From contig JAEXAH010000024.1 in the NCBI GenBank assembly GCA_023458315.1, positions 1-16,362 on the forward strand: a stretch of DNA of 16,362 nt, written 5' to 3'. Within the stretch, counting starts at the first letter, position 1; the number at the start of each line of letters is the position of its first letter. Origin of the DNA: Pseudomonadota bacterium (lineage in GTDB: Bacteria; Pseudomonadota; Alphaproteobacteria; Rhodospirillales; Magnetospirillaceae). Below, piece by piece: positions 1 to 8,578 of the stretch. The notes below the pieces were generated by a model, which made no database searches, had not been told where the DNA came from, and saw only the letters and a list, made by a program, of their open reading frames with translations. Both the position numbers and the translations under genes were made by a program.

Positions 1-2086
1 CCCCGGCCTTGGCCGCCGTGTCGCGGATGGCGGCGCGCAGGGCGGCCACCGCCCGGCCCTGCGCCTCGGCGGCGCCGTCCCAATCCCCGCGCGCCAGGGA
101 ATCGGCGGCGCTTTCCATGGCCTGGGCGGCGTCGCCCAACGCGGCGGGCGGTTCGCCCATCGCCTCGGCCAGATCGCGGGCGGTTTCCGCCAGGGCGCGG
201 TGCAGATCCTTTTGCGCCCGCGCCGCGCCGCCATCGGCCGCCACCCGGTCACGGGCGCGGGCGGCGCTGTCATCCTGCAACGCCTGTTGCCGCGCCGCCA
301 GGTCGCGCAATTGCCGCAAACCCTCGGCGGCACCCGAGCCCTGGCCGCCGCCGCCCAGATTGCCCAGCAATTTCCCCATCTGCTCCAGCGCCTGACGCAG
401 CGCGTCGCGGCTGCCGCCCTCGGCCAGATCGCGCAAATGCTCGACCATGTCCATGACCTCGTCGGCGCCCAGCATCACGCCATCGCCGGTGGGCGTCGGC
501 TCGGCCGCCGTTCCGGCGGCCTGAAGCAGACGGGCCACCGCCTGCTGGAACTGGTCGAGCAGGGCGCGCATTTCGTCCGCCGACGCACCACGGTCCAGCG
601 CCGATTCCAGGGCGGCGCGGGCTTCGTCCAGCGCCCGTTCCGCCGCCGACAGGTCGCCGTCCTCGATACGCAGGGCGCCATGCCACAACAGGTCGCGCAC
701 CTCGCTCAGCAGGAAGCCGTCGCGGGACAACAGATCGTGACGGGCGGCGCGCAGCATCAGGAAGGCGCGCAGATCGTCGTTGAACAATTCCGGCTGCGGC
801 CCCAGATGATCCAGGAAGGCCGCCACCGCGTGGGCCTCCTCGCGCGGGGCCCCGGTCAGGGCGCGGCGCTGTGCCACCACCGCCGCCGCCACCGGGTTGA
901 GGAAGCGTCGTTCCGGCAGGGTGGTCGCCACCGGCTCGCCCGCCATGATCTGCCCGGCGCCATCGGCGGCCATGGGGGTCAACGTCACCGGCAAGCCCGC
1001 CCAGGCATGGGCCGACAGGTCGATCCAGCCGCCGGGCCGCGCCTCCCGCGTGCCGGGGGCCAGCCCCAGCGGCAGGTCCAGCGGTTCCTCGCCGGGGCGG
1101 CTGACCGCCACCCAGACCCGTGCCAGGCCGTAATCGTCCGATGCGGTCAGCGCCAGATGCAGCCGTCCCCGCTCGCCCGGCTCGGGCGGCTGGGCGAAGG
1201 CGACGACGGGCGGCGCGTCGGGCGTCACCGTCACCGGCCATTCCGCCACCGTGAACAGCCCCTGCCGCACCGCCAGCCAGCCGGAAACCTCCAGCCGCGC
1301 CTCGGCCCGGCGGCCACCGTCGGGCTGGCGCTGGAAATCCACCGCGTCATGGTCGCCCAGCCGCAGACGGCCCTGCCCCCAGCCGCCGCTCAGCAACGCC
1401 AGCACGGCGGTGCCCTGGGGCACCGCCACCGCGCCGTCGCGGCCCGGCCGCAACACCAGCGGCGACAGGCCGCTATGGGCGGGCGGGGTCAGCCAGACCT
1501 CGATTGTGTCGGGGGCCATTCCGGCCGCCGCCGACAGGTCCAACGCCCGGCCCAGACGGCGCGGCACGTCGCCCCAGGCGCCGGTGACGGCCACCACCAG
1601 CAGCAACAGCACCGCCGCCCGCAGCCCCCACGGGTCGCGCGCCGCCATGTCCGATCGGGGAAAGTCCAGCCGCAACGGCCCCAGCCGCGCCAGGGTGCGG
1701 CGCAGATGGGCCTGCCACAACGAGGCGGCGGCGGGATCGTCGCCCACCGGTTGGTCGCCCAGCACCGCCAGCGGGCGGTGATCCAGGCCGGAATCCCGTT
1801 CCAGGCGGCGGGCGGCGTCCTCGCGGTCGGGCAGGCGCAGCCGCTGGACGGCCCGCACCAGCAGGCCCGTCACCGCCAGCACGGTAAGGACCAGGATGGT
1901 CAGGTGCAGCCAACCCGGCACCACCGGCACCGGATCGAACAGGGCATAGGCCAGAAAAAGCCCCAGGACGCAGGCGGGCGGCACCAGCAACGGCCACAGC
2001 CGTTCCACCAGCACCACCGCCCAGGCCAGACGCAGGCGGCGGGCCAGCCCGGGAAGCGGGACGGGGTCTGGCGCCGCCGCGTTCAT
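1..2086 (-). CDS. TIGR02302/DUF4175-family membrane protein, C-terminus cut by the window
   Basis: About 695 residues are visible, from the ATG at 2086–2084; the C-terminus lies beyond base 1. The frame is open throughout. The N-terminus has two hydrophobic segments (about residues 20–50 and 57–80) and a third near 155–172. A large, probably periplasmic region follows. The visible C-terminal part is Ala/Arg/Gln/Glu-rich, mostly helical and low-complexity (repeated QALEQMGKLLGNLGGG-like and RQLRDLAARQQALQDD-like stretches). This layout matches the alphaproteobacterial TIGR02302 family, usually somewhat over 800 residues and of unknown function. The start lies 7 nt after the lysA stop, and its ribosome site (AAGGGC) overlaps the lysA TAA, which suggests translational coupling and places it last in the argH–lptM–lysA operon. 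The family call is from recognition of the architecture; no molecular function can be assigned. Confidence 0.82.
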   Translation of the reverse strand, partial: MNAAAPDPVPLPGLARRLRLAWAVVLVERLWPLLVPPACVLGLFLAYALFDPVPVVPGWLHLTILVLTVLAVTGLLVRAVQRLRLPDREDAARRLERDSGLDHRPLAVLGDQPVGDDPAAASLWQAHLRRTLARLGPLRLDFPRSDMAARDPWGLRAAVLLLLVVAVTGAWGDVPRRLGRALDLSAAAGMAPDTIEVWLTPPAHSGLSPLVLRPGRDGAVAVPQGTAVLALLSGGWGQGRLRLGDHDAVDFQRQPDGGRRAEARLEVSGWLAVRQGLFTVAEWPVTVTPDAPPVVAFAQPPEPGERGRLHLALTASDDYGLARVWVAVSRPGEEPLDLPLGLAPGTREARPGGWIDLSAHAWAGLPVTLTPMAADGAGQIMAGEPVATTLPERRFLNPVAAAVVAQRRALTGAPREEAHAVAAFLDHLGPQPELFNDDLRAFLMLRAARHDLLSRDGFLLSEVRDLLWHGALRIEDGDLSAAERALDEARAALESALDRGASADEMRALLDQFQQAVARLLQAAGTAAEPTPTGDGVMLGADEVMDMVEHLRDLAEGGSRDALRQALEQMGKLLGNLGGGGQGSGAAEGLRQLRDLAARQQALQDDSAARARDRVAADGGAARAQKDLHRALAETARDLAEAMGEPPAALGDAAQAMESAADSLARGDWDGAAEAQGRAVAALRAAIRDTAAKAG

Positions 2087-2093
2087 CGTGCCC

Positions 2094-3362
2094 TTAGTCC
2101 AGCCAGTCCGGCAGGCTTTCCAGCGACCGCATTTCCTCGTAGCTGGGGCGGGCGCGGATGACGGCGAAGCGGTCGCCGTTCACCAGCACCTCGGGCACCA
2201 GCGGACGGGTGTTGTAGGTGCCGGACATGGCGGCGCCATAGGCCCCGGCGGTGCGGAACACCAGCAGGTCGCCCGACTTGAGCGGCGGCAGCGGCCGCTG
2301 CTTGGCGAAGGTGTCGCCGGTTTCGCACACCGGGCCGACCACGTCCACCGGGTTGCGCGGCGCATCGGGGGCGGGCTGGGTGACGGTGTCGATGCCGTGA
2401 TACGCCTCGTACATGGCCGGGCGCACCAGATCGTTCATGGCGGCGTCGACGATGGCGAAGGTGCGGGTCGAGCCCTCCTTCACGTAAATCACCCGACTGA
2501 CCAGGATGCCGGCATTGCCCACCAGCGCACGGCCGGGCTCCAGCACGATGCGGCAGCCCAGATCGCCCAGTTCGGCCTTGATGGTGCGGGCATAGGCGGC
2601 GGGAGCGGGCGGCGTCTCGTTCTCGTAAGGCACGCCCAGGCCGCCGCCCAGGTCCAGGCGGCGGATGTCGAAACCGTCGGCGCGCAGCATGGCCACCAGA
2701 TCGCGCACCCGACGGAAGGCGGCGGCGAAGGGATCAAGCTCGGTCAATTGCGACCCGATATGGCAGGCGATGGCCACCGGATCGACGCCCGGCAGGTCGC
2801 GGGCCTTCTTATAGACCTCGTGCGCACGGGTCCATTCGATGCCGAACTTGTTTTCCTTCTTGCCGGTGGTGATCTTGGCGTGGGTGCCGGCGTCCACGTC
2901 GGGATTGACGCGCAGCGCAATGGGCATCCTGACGCCGCGCGCCGCCGCGACCTGGCTCAAAAGCTCCAGTTCGGGCTCGCTTTCCACGTTGATCTGCATG
3001 ATGCCCTTGGCGACGGCGAATTCCAGCTCGCGCTGGGTCTTGCCGACGCCAGAGAACACGATGCGGTCGGCGGGCACCCCCGCCTCCAGCGCCTGACGCA
3101 ATTCGCCCTCGCTGACCACGTCGGCGCCCGCGCCCAACTTCGCCAGGGTGCGGACCACGGCGACGTTGGGGTTGGATTTCAGCGCGAAGCACACGGTGGC
3201 GTCCAGCCCCGCATCCTTCAGCCCCTCGGCGAACACCGTGTAATGGCGGGTCAGGGTGGCGGTGGAATAGCAATAGAACGGCGTGCCGACACGGGCGGCG
3301 ATCTCGGCCACCGGCACGGCCTCGGCGTGCAGGGTTCCGTTCACGTAGTCGAAATGGTTCAT
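2094..3362 (-). CDS. lysA: Diaminopimelate decarboxylase
   Basis: PLP-dependent fold-III decarboxylase that converts meso-diaminopimelate to L-lysine plus CO2, the last step of lysine synthesis, in the cytoplasm. It is 422 residues, normal for the family. The PLP lysine is K62 in CFALKSNPN. HIGSQ (201–205), GGGLG (239–243) and EPGR (275–278) bind cofactor phosphate. CETGD (346–350) carries the active-site cysteine contributed across the dimer, and AYGAAMSGTYN (374–384) is the usual C-terminal signature. The ATG at 3362 overlaps the TGA of the small lipoprotein gene as ATGA, so translation is probably coupled. The next gene starts 7 nt after the stop. All expected catalytic motifs are present. 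Confidence 0.97.
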   Translation of the reverse strand: MNHFDYVNGTLHAEAVPVAEIAARVGTPFYCYSTATLTRHYTVFAEGLKDAGLDATVCFALKSNPNVAVVRTLAKLGAGADVVSEGELRQALEAGVPADRIVFSGVGKTQRELEFAVAKGIMQINVESEPELELLSQVAAARGVRMPIALRVNPDVDAGTHAKITTGKKENKFGIEWTRAHEVYKKARDLPGVDPVAIACHIGSQLTELDPFAAAFRRVRDLVAMLRADGFDIRRLDLGGGLGVPYENETPPAPAAYARTIKAELGDLGCRIVLEPGRALVGNAGILVSRVIYVKEGSTRTFAIVDAAMNDLVRPAMYEAYHGIDTVTQPAPDAPRNPVDVVGPVCETGDTFAKQRPLPPLKSGDLLVFRTAGAYGAAMSGTYNTRPLVPEVLVNGDRFAVIRARPSYEEMRSLESLPDWLD

Positions 3363-3538
3363 CGGTACTGGCTCTCCGTCCCGCCCTGGTCCTGTTGCTG
3401 GTTGGGCGGGAAAACGATGTCGGGATACTGGCGGGGATAGGTGGCGCCCTCGGGCGGGATCGGCTTGCCCTTGCGGCCGCAGGCCGACAGGCTGGCCGCC
3501 ATGGCGGCGATCACGATCAGGGTGGTCAGCCTGCGCAT
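3359..3538 (-). CDS. lptM: Small lipoprotein, LptM (YifL)-like
   Basis: A 59-residue gene. It begins MRRLTTLIVIAAMAASLSAC: a short basic n-region, a hydrophobic core and a lipobox LSAC with the lipidated cysteine at C20. GRKGKP and a proline/glutamine-rich tail follow. The ATG at 3538 has a good ribosome site (AAGGAGA, about 8 nt upstream), and the TGA overlaps the lysA start as ATGA. Position between argH and lysA and the C-G-x-K-G-x-P start of the mature protein are typical of YifL/LptM, an outer-membrane lipoprotein that in E. coli assists the LptDE lipopolysaccharide translocon. The LptM function is inferred from family resemblance and synteny. A longer frame continues upstream inside argH, but the signal peptide and ribosome site fix the start here. 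Confidence 0.85.
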   Translation of the reverse strand: MRRLTTLIVIAAMAASLSACGRKGKPIPPEGATYPRQYPDIVFPPNQQQDQGGTESQYR

Positions 3539-3554
3539 GCCGTCTCTCCTTGCC

Positions 3555-4976
3555 TTACAGCCACTTGGAACGCGCGGCGGCCACCGCCGCGCGCACGTTG
3601 TCCGGCGCGGTGCCGCCAAAGCTGGTACGGCTGGCGACCGAGCTTGCCACCGACAGCACGGCGCGGGCCGCCTCGGTGATGCCGGGCTCGACGCTCTGCA
3701 TCTCGGCCAGCGACAGATCGGGCAGGTCGCAGCCCTTGTCCTCGGCCAGCTTGACCAGCGACCCGGCCACATGGTGGGCGCGGCGGAACGGCATCTTCAG
3801 TTCGCGCACGCACCAATCGGCGATGTCGGTGGCGGTGGTGAAGCCCGCGCCCGCCGCCTTGGCCAGCACGTCGGTGTTGACCACCATGTCGCCCAGCATG
3901 CCGGTCATGGCGGCAATGGCCAGTTCCATGGTGTCGGCGCATTCGAACACCGGTTCCTTGTCGTCCTGCATGTCCTTGGAATAGGCCAGCGGCAGGCCCT
4001 TCATCACCACCAGCAGGGCGTTGAGGTCGCCGATGACCCGGCCGGTCTTGGCGCGGATCAGTTCGGCGGCGTCGGGGTTGCGCTTTTGCGGCATGATGGA
4101 CGAGCCGGTGGTGAAGGCGTCCGACAATTTGACGAAGCGGAACTGGGCGCTGGTCCAGATCACCAGTTCCTCGGCCAGACGCGACAGATGCACGGCGCAG
4201 ATGGCACAGGCCGACATGAATTCCAGGGCGAAATCGCGGTCCGAGACGCCGTCCAGGGAATTGGCCATGGGCCGGTCGAAGCCCAGTTGCTGGGCGGTGA
4301 AATGGCGGTCGATGGGGAACGAGGTTCCGGCCAGCGCCGCCGAGCCCAGCGGGCTTTCGTTCAGGCGGGCGCGGGCATCGGCCAGACGGCCGCGATCACG
4401 GCCGACCATCTCCACATAGGCCATCAGGTGGTGGCCCATGGTCACGGGCTGCGCCGCCTGAAGGTGGGTGAAGCCGGGCATGACGGTGGCGGCGTGTTCC
4501 TCGGCGCGGGCCAGCAGCACTTCTTGCAGCCCCTTCAGCGCCGCTTCCATGCCGTCGATGGCGTCGCGCACCCACAGGCGGAAGTCGGTCGCCACCTGAT
4601 CGTTGCGCGACCGCGCGGTGTGCAGGCGCCCGGCGGCCTCGCCGATGATCTTGGCCAGCCGGTCCTCGACATTCATGTGAATGTCTTCCAGCGCCATGCT
4701 GAACGGAAAGTCGCCGCGTTCGATCTCTTGCAGCACCTGGTCCAGACCGGCCAGAATGGCGTCGCCGTCGGCCGGGGTGATGATGCCTTGCTTGACCAGC
4801 ATCTTGCAGTGGGCCTTGCTGCCGCGGATGTCCTGGGCATACAGGCGCTGGTCGAAGTCGATGGAGGCGTTGATGCGCTGCATGATGGCGGCGGGCCCGC
4901 CGGCGAAGCGGCCGCCCCACATGGACGAGGCGGGGGCGGTCGGGGCGGCGGCGGCGGGCTTGGAATTCTCGCTCAT
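3555..4976 (-). CDS. argH: Argininosuccinate lyase
   Basis: Cleaves argininosuccinate to arginine and fumarate, the last step of arginine synthesis; cytoplasmic homotetramer of the fumarase/aspartase superfamily. It is 473 residues, normal length. Visible motifs: WGGRF near the N-terminus (20–24), TARSRNDQ (120–127), GFTHLQ (168–173, with the conserved His171) and the superfamily signature GSSIMPQKRNPD (291–302), whose serines sit in the catalytic loop. The ATG at 4976 gives a short Ala/Pro-rich extension before WGGRF. It is the first gene of the argH–lptM–lysA–TIGR02302 run; lptM starts 16 nt after its TAA. Only 21 bp separate its start from the divergent tlpA-like gene, so its promoter probably lies inside that gene. 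Confidence 0.97.
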   Translation of the reverse strand: MSENSKPAAAAPTAPASSMWGGRFAGGPAAIMQRINASIDFDQRLYAQDIRGSKAHCKMLVKQGIITPADGDAILAGLDQVLQEIERGDFPFSMALEDIHMNVEDRLAKIIGEAAGRLHTARSRNDQVATDFRLWVRDAIDGMEAALKGLQEVLLARAEEHAATVMPGFTHLQAAQPVTMGHHLMAYVEMVGRDRGRLADARARLNESPLGSAALAGTSFPIDRHFTAQQLGFDRPMANSLDGVSDRDFALEFMSACAICAVHLSRLAEELVIWTSAQFRFVKLSDAFTTGSSIMPQKRNPDAAELIRAKTGRVIGDLNALLVVMKGLPLAYSKDMQDDKEPVFECADTMELAIAAMTGMLGDMVVNTDVLAKAAGAGFTTATDIADWCVRELKMPFRRAHHVAGSLVKLAEDKGCDLPDLSLAEMQSVEPGITEAARAVLSVASSVASRTSFGGTAPDNVRAAVAAARSKWL

Positions 4977-4991
4977 GGTATCCGTGAACTG

Positions 4992-4997
4992 AAAGGA
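4992..4997 (+). promoter_or_regulatory. Ribosome site that bears on the tlpA-like start
   Basis: AAAGGA directly abuts the ATG at 4998 (spacing 0) but lies 6 nt before an in-frame GTG at 5004. The spacing favours GTG as the working start. The two choices differ by two residues. Confidence 0.5.
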
Positions 4998-5612
4998 ATG
5001 GACGTGTCGACGAAACGGGTTCGGATGACCCTGGCCGGGCTGGCGCTGGCGGCGGCCTTCGGCGGCGGCGTGCTGGTGGCCTGGCTGGGTTCCGACGGGC
5101 GCCTAGGCTACACCGAACCGCGCGGCAACCCAAGCGCCACGCCAAGCGAAAACGCCGGGGAATTCCCCCTGGCCCCGGCGGGGGCGCGGCGCCCGGTGCC
5201 CGGCTTCGTCTTCGCCGATGCCGACGGCACGCCGCTGCGTCTGGCGGATTTGCAGGGCAAGGTGCTGCTGGTCAATCTGTGGGCGACCTGGTGCCCGCCC
5301 TGCATCGCCGAGATGCCCGATTTGGACGAGCTTCAGACGCGGCTGGGCGGCAAGGATTTCCAGGTGGTGGCGGTGTCGCTGGATCGCGGCGGACTGGCGG
5401 TGGTGCGCGACTGGTTCGACCGCAATCACATCCGGGCGCTGGCGGCCTATGCCGCCGACCCGGCGCAATTCCCCAACGGCCTGCTGCCCACCAGCCTGCT
5501 GGTGGACCGCCAGGGCGGGGTGGCATGGCACGGCACCGGCATCCGCGACTGGCGCGGCGCCGACGCCGATGGCGCCCTGCGCGCCCTGCTGGCGGAACCG
5601 CCCGCCGGTTAA
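4998..5612 (+). CDS. TlpA-like membrane-anchored thioredoxin-fold protein
   Basis: A 204-residue protein with a basic N-terminus and one hydrophobic anchor (about residues 10–30), a Pro/Ala-rich spacer, and a thioredoxin/AhpC-TSA-like domain from about residue 65. The redox motif is WCPPC (C99, C102) in the context NLWATWCPPC, and the conserved cis-proline is P164 in LLPTS. This is the TlpA/ResA/CcmG type: a periplasm-facing thiol reductase used in cytochrome c or cytochrome oxidase maturation. Which of these roles applies cannot be read from the sequence. The ATG at 4998 is given; the GTG at 5004 has better ribosome-site spacing. It is divergent from argH, and its TAA overlaps the stop of the convergent antiporter gene. 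Confidence 0.88.
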   Translation: MDVSTKRVRMTLAGLALAAAFGGGVLVAWLGSDGRLGYTEPRGNPSATPSENAGEFPLAPAGARRPVPGFVFADADGTPLRLADLQGKVLLVNLWATWCPPCIAEMPDLDELQTRLGGKDFQVVAVSLDRGGLAVVRDWFDRNHIRALAAYAADPAQFPNGLLPTSLLVDRQGGVAWHGTGIRDWRGADADGALRALLAEPPAG

Positions 5613-7312
5613 GCGGGCACCGGTTCCGGCTGGCGCGCGGGGGCCGGGGCGTCGCCCAGCACATGGGCGGCCAGACCGGCGGCGATCTCGCGTTCACCCA
5701 TGATCACCAGATCGGCGCCGCACTTGCCCAAATGCTCGACCTGGGCGTCGGAATGGGCGCGGGCGACGATGCCCAGGCCGGGATGGGCGGCGCGGGCCTG
5801 TTCCACCACCTGCCCCGCCTCGAAGGCATTGGGGATGGCCACCACCAGATGGCGGGCGGCGGCCAGATTGGCGGCGCGCAACACGTCGGCGCGGGCGGCG
5901 TTGCCGATGATGGTTTCGCCCAGGGCCTGGGCGGGCGCCGCCGCCTTCTCGGATTCCTCGATCACCAGCACCGCCAGCCCGGAATCGCGCAGCCGCTCCG
6001 CCACCAGGGCGCCGACCCGGCCGTGGCCGACCACCACCGCATGATCGGACAAGGTGGTGGTCGCGGGCGCCACCGGCATGGGCTGTTCGGCCTCGCCCTC
6101 GGGGTCGATCCGGCGGCGCAGGCGCTCGGCCAGGGCGAACATCACCGGATTGAGCACGATGCTGATCAGCGCCCCGGCCAGCAGCAAGGCGCGGCCCCGT
6201 TCCGGCATCAGCCCCAGCTTGATGCCCAATTCGGCCAGGATGAAGGAAAACTCGCCGATCTGCGCCAGACTGGCGGAAATGGTCAGCGCCGTGCCCACCG
6301 GATGGCGGAACAGCCGCACGATGGCGAAGGCGGCCAGCGACTTGCCCACCAGGATGATCACCAGAACGGCGGCCACGGCCAGCGGTTCCTGGATCAGGAT
6401 CGACGGGTCGAACAGCATGCCGACCGACACGAAGAACAGCACGGCGAAGGCGTCGCGCAGCGGCAGCGAATCCTGGGCGGCCTGATGGCTGAGTTCGGAT
6501 TCGCTCAGCACCATGCCCGCGAAAAAGGCGCCCAGCGCCAGCGACACCCCGAACAATTGCGCCGCGCCGAAAGCGACGCCCAGGGCGATGGCCAGCACCG
6601 CCAGCCGGAACAATTCGCGCGAGCCGGTGTGGGCCACCGCGTGCAGAATCCACGGAATCACCCGCCGCCCCACCACCAGCATGAAGGCGATGAACAGCGC
6701 CACCTTGGCCAAGGTCAGGGCCAGCACGCCGCCCAGCCCCAGCCCCAACCGCGACGCCAGCCAGTCGCCCTGGCTGGGCGTGCCGTTGATCAGCCCGGCC
6801 ACGGCAGGCAGCAGCACCAGCGCCAGCACGGTCGCCAGATCCTCGACGATCAGCCAGCCGACGGCGATGCGGCCGCGTTCACTGTCGATCAGGCGGCGTT
6901 CCTGAAGGGCGCGCAGCAGCACCACCGTGCTGGCCACCGACAACGCCAGGCCGAACACCACGCCGCCCGCCACCGGCCAGTCCAGCACCAGCGCCAGCCC
7001 CAGCCCCAGCAGCGTCGCCGCGGTGATCTGGGCGACGGCGCCGGGAATGGCGATGGCGCTGACCCGCAGCAGATCCTTGAGCGAGAAATGCAGGCCGACA
7101 CCGAACATCAGCAGGATGACGCCGATTTCCGCCAGTTCCGGCGCCAGCGTCTGATCGGCCACATAGCCTGGGGTGAAGGGACCGACCAGAATGCCCGCGA
7201 ACAGATAGCCCACCAGCGGCGGCACCCGCAGCCGGTGGGCGAGCGCGCCGAAAATGAAGGCCAGGCCGATGCCTGCGACGATGGTGGTGATCAGGGGCGA
7301 GGCGTGCGGCAT
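5609..7312 (-). CDS. CPA2 monovalent cation:proton antiporter (KefB/YbaL-like) with TrkA-N domain
   Basis: A 567-residue inner-membrane protein. Residues 1 to about 400 form roughly a dozen hydrophobic segments of the sodium/hydrogen-exchanger fold, including PPLVGYLFAGILVGP (31–45) and VEDL (156–159), typical of Kef/YbaL transporters. After a short linker, residues about 422–555 form a Rossmann-type TrkA-N regulatory domain beginning VVVGHGRVG (glycine motif at 429–434). The family exchanges K+ or Na+ for protons, and the nucleotide-binding domain gates transport; the actual ion is not decidable here. The ATG at 7312 has only a weak AAAAGAG ribosome site. The tail after about 555 is a short Pro/Ala stretch. 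Its TAA lies in the TTAA shared with the tlpA-like stop. Confidence 0.92.
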   Translation of the reverse strand: MPHASPLITTIVAGIGLAFIFGALAHRLRVPPLVGYLFAGILVGPFTPGYVADQTLAPELAEIGVILLMFGVGLHFSLKDLLRVSAIAIPGAVAQITAATLLGLGLALVLDWPVAGGVVFGLALSVASTVVLLRALQERRLIDSERGRIAVGWLIVEDLATVLALVLLPAVAGLINGTPSQGDWLASRLGLGLGGVLALTLAKVALFIAFMLVVGRRVIPWILHAVAHTGSRELFRLAVLAIALGVAFGAAQLFGVSLALGAFFAGMVLSESELSHQAAQDSLPLRDAFAVLFFVSVGMLFDPSILIQEPLAVAAVLVIILVGKSLAAFAIVRLFRHPVGTALTISASLAQIGEFSFILAELGIKLGLMPERGRALLLAGALISIVLNPVMFALAERLRRRIDPEGEAEQPMPVAPATTTLSDHAVVVGHGRVGALVAERLRDSGLAVLVIEESEKAAAPAQALGETIIGNAARADVLRAANLAAARHLVVAIPNAFEAGQVVEQARAAHPGLGIVARAHSDAQVEHLGKCGADLVIMGEREIAAGLAAHVLGDAPAPARQPEPVPA

Positions 7313-7522
7313 CGGCTCTTTTGGCTGGGATGAAGGGAGTGTTCCTCTGGATGTGAGAACGATTTATTGCTTCCGCAAGATCGTATGATCCCCTATTCCC
7401 GGCGACAACGCCGACATGTGAAGGAACGGGCGGGCGAAAGGAACAGGACAGTTCGGCCGCCCATGGGCGATCCAGCTTGCGCTGGCGTTGAAGTGGGGAA
7501 CGACCCTGCTATTATCCGAAGA

Positions 7523-8578
7523 ATGCGCTGCTTCATTCCCCTCGTTGCGCTTGTTCTTGCGCTTCCAACCGGCGACGCCCAAGCGGGTGTCGGCACGGGG
7601 TTTGCCTTGCCGGAAACCCGCGTGTGCGGGGAAGACAACCCCATGCCGTTTCCCCGGCCGAAATACTTCGCCGAGTGGAACTGGAACGCCTTGGCGGCGC
7701 GGCGCAACGGCCGGACGGATGAGGAACTGGGCTGGTATCGCGTCGGCATGGAGGCCAACGACCCCACTTCGTTCGAATGGGCGGGCCTGGTGTACGAGGA
7801 AGGGCGCTGTACCCTGCCGCGCGACCCGGCGAAGGCGGCCGAACACTATCGGCGTGCCGGAGAACTGGGCAAGTGGACCAGCCTGATCCGGCTGGGATTG
7901 CTGACCCTGACCGGCGACGGCGTCCCCGCCAACGTGGAACAGGCCGACGCCCTGTTCCGGCGCGGATTGATCCGCGTCCTGAATGACGACGACATGGCCT
8001 ATCCCCGCGAGATGATCGAACGCCACATCCTGCGCGGCCGCCCCATGCCGGTGGAGTTGGAGAGGCGATTGGCGTGGTGGGAAGAGACGATCAAGCTCCC
8101 CCCTTCCTCGGCCCCCCAGATCGCCGCCGATTTCCTCGATCGAAACTCGTCGGCTTACGACCCGGTGGCGGGGTGCAAGGTTATCGAACGTGGTGGGTAC
8201 AAGGATGACGGTGCCGCCTTCGCCCTGTACCGGTTGCTGACCACGGGAGCGGAAGGATTGAAGGCCAAGCCCAGACTGGCAGACTATTGGCTGATGAACG
8301 CCGCCATCAACGATTATGGCCCGGCCCATGCTGAACTTGGCCGTCGCCTGTGGACCGGTGACCGGGCGCAAAAATTGCGGCGCGCGGCCTATCGCCATCT
8401 GCGTGTGGCCGAGCAGTCCGGTGAGGAGGTTTCGGACCTGTTGCGGCAGGTAGAGAGCGACCTCCCCGCCGAAGTGATCGAGGATTTGCGGACGCACTGG
8501 CCGTGGGCTCCGTCCGGAGTGGGTTTGACTTACGAATACCCCTCGTTGGAGCAGCCCGCCTGCGAAAGGGCGCCCTGA
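7523..8578 (+). CDS. Exported Sel1-like repeat protein, function unknown
   Basis: The chosen start at 7523 gives 351 residues with a clear Sec signal peptide (MRCFIPLVALVLALPTGDAQA, cleaved after residue 21). The frame stays open upstream to 7367, but that part is basic, unlike a signal, and lacks support. Residues about 83–155 look like Sel1/TPR-type helical pairs (WAGLVYEEG…DPAKAAEHYRRAGELG…RLGLLTLTGDG), with weaker repeats at about 228–300. The mature protein has four cysteines (C35, C96, C218, C347), consistent with disulfides in the periplasm. The family scaffolds protein–protein contacts, so no activity can be assigned. It is divergent from the antiporter across 210 bp (7313–7522), where I see no gene; TATGAT at 7384–7389 is a possible −10 without a good −35. 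It ends just outside the tRNA-bounded insert. Confidence 0.75.
   Translation: MRCFIPLVALVLALPTGDAQAGVGTGFALPETRVCGEDNPMPFPRPKYFAEWNWNALAARRNGRTDEELGWYRVGMEANDPTSFEWAGLVYEEGRCTLPRDPAKAAEHYRRAGELGKWTSLIRLGLLTLTGDGVPANVEQADALFRRGLIRVLNDDDMAYPREMIERHILRGRPMPVELERRLAWWEETIKLPPSSAPQIAADFLDRNSSAYDPVAGCKVIERGGYKDDGAAFALYRLLTTGAEGLKAKPRLADYWLMNAAINDYGPAHAELGRRLWTGDRAQKLRRAAYRHLRVAEQSGEEVSDLLRQVESDLPAEVIEDLRTHWPWAPSGVGLTYEYPSLEQPACERAP

Noticed and set aside
200..2161. Long plus-strand ORF rich in Arg, Gln, His and Gly opposite the TIGR02302 gene
   Set aside because: Shadow of a GC-rich gene; the same kind of antisense frame appears opposite lysA, argH, the antiporter and the permease.
7367..7522. Upstream extension of the Sel1-like protein by 52 residues
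   Set aside because: The extension is highly basic, lacks a ribosome site and would bury a clear signal peptide in mid-protein.
7610..7645. Stretch GAAACCCGCGTGTGCGGGGA resembling a type I-E CRISPR repeat
   Set aside because: It occurs once, lies within the Sel1-like coding sequence, and there is no second copy, spacer pattern or cas gene.
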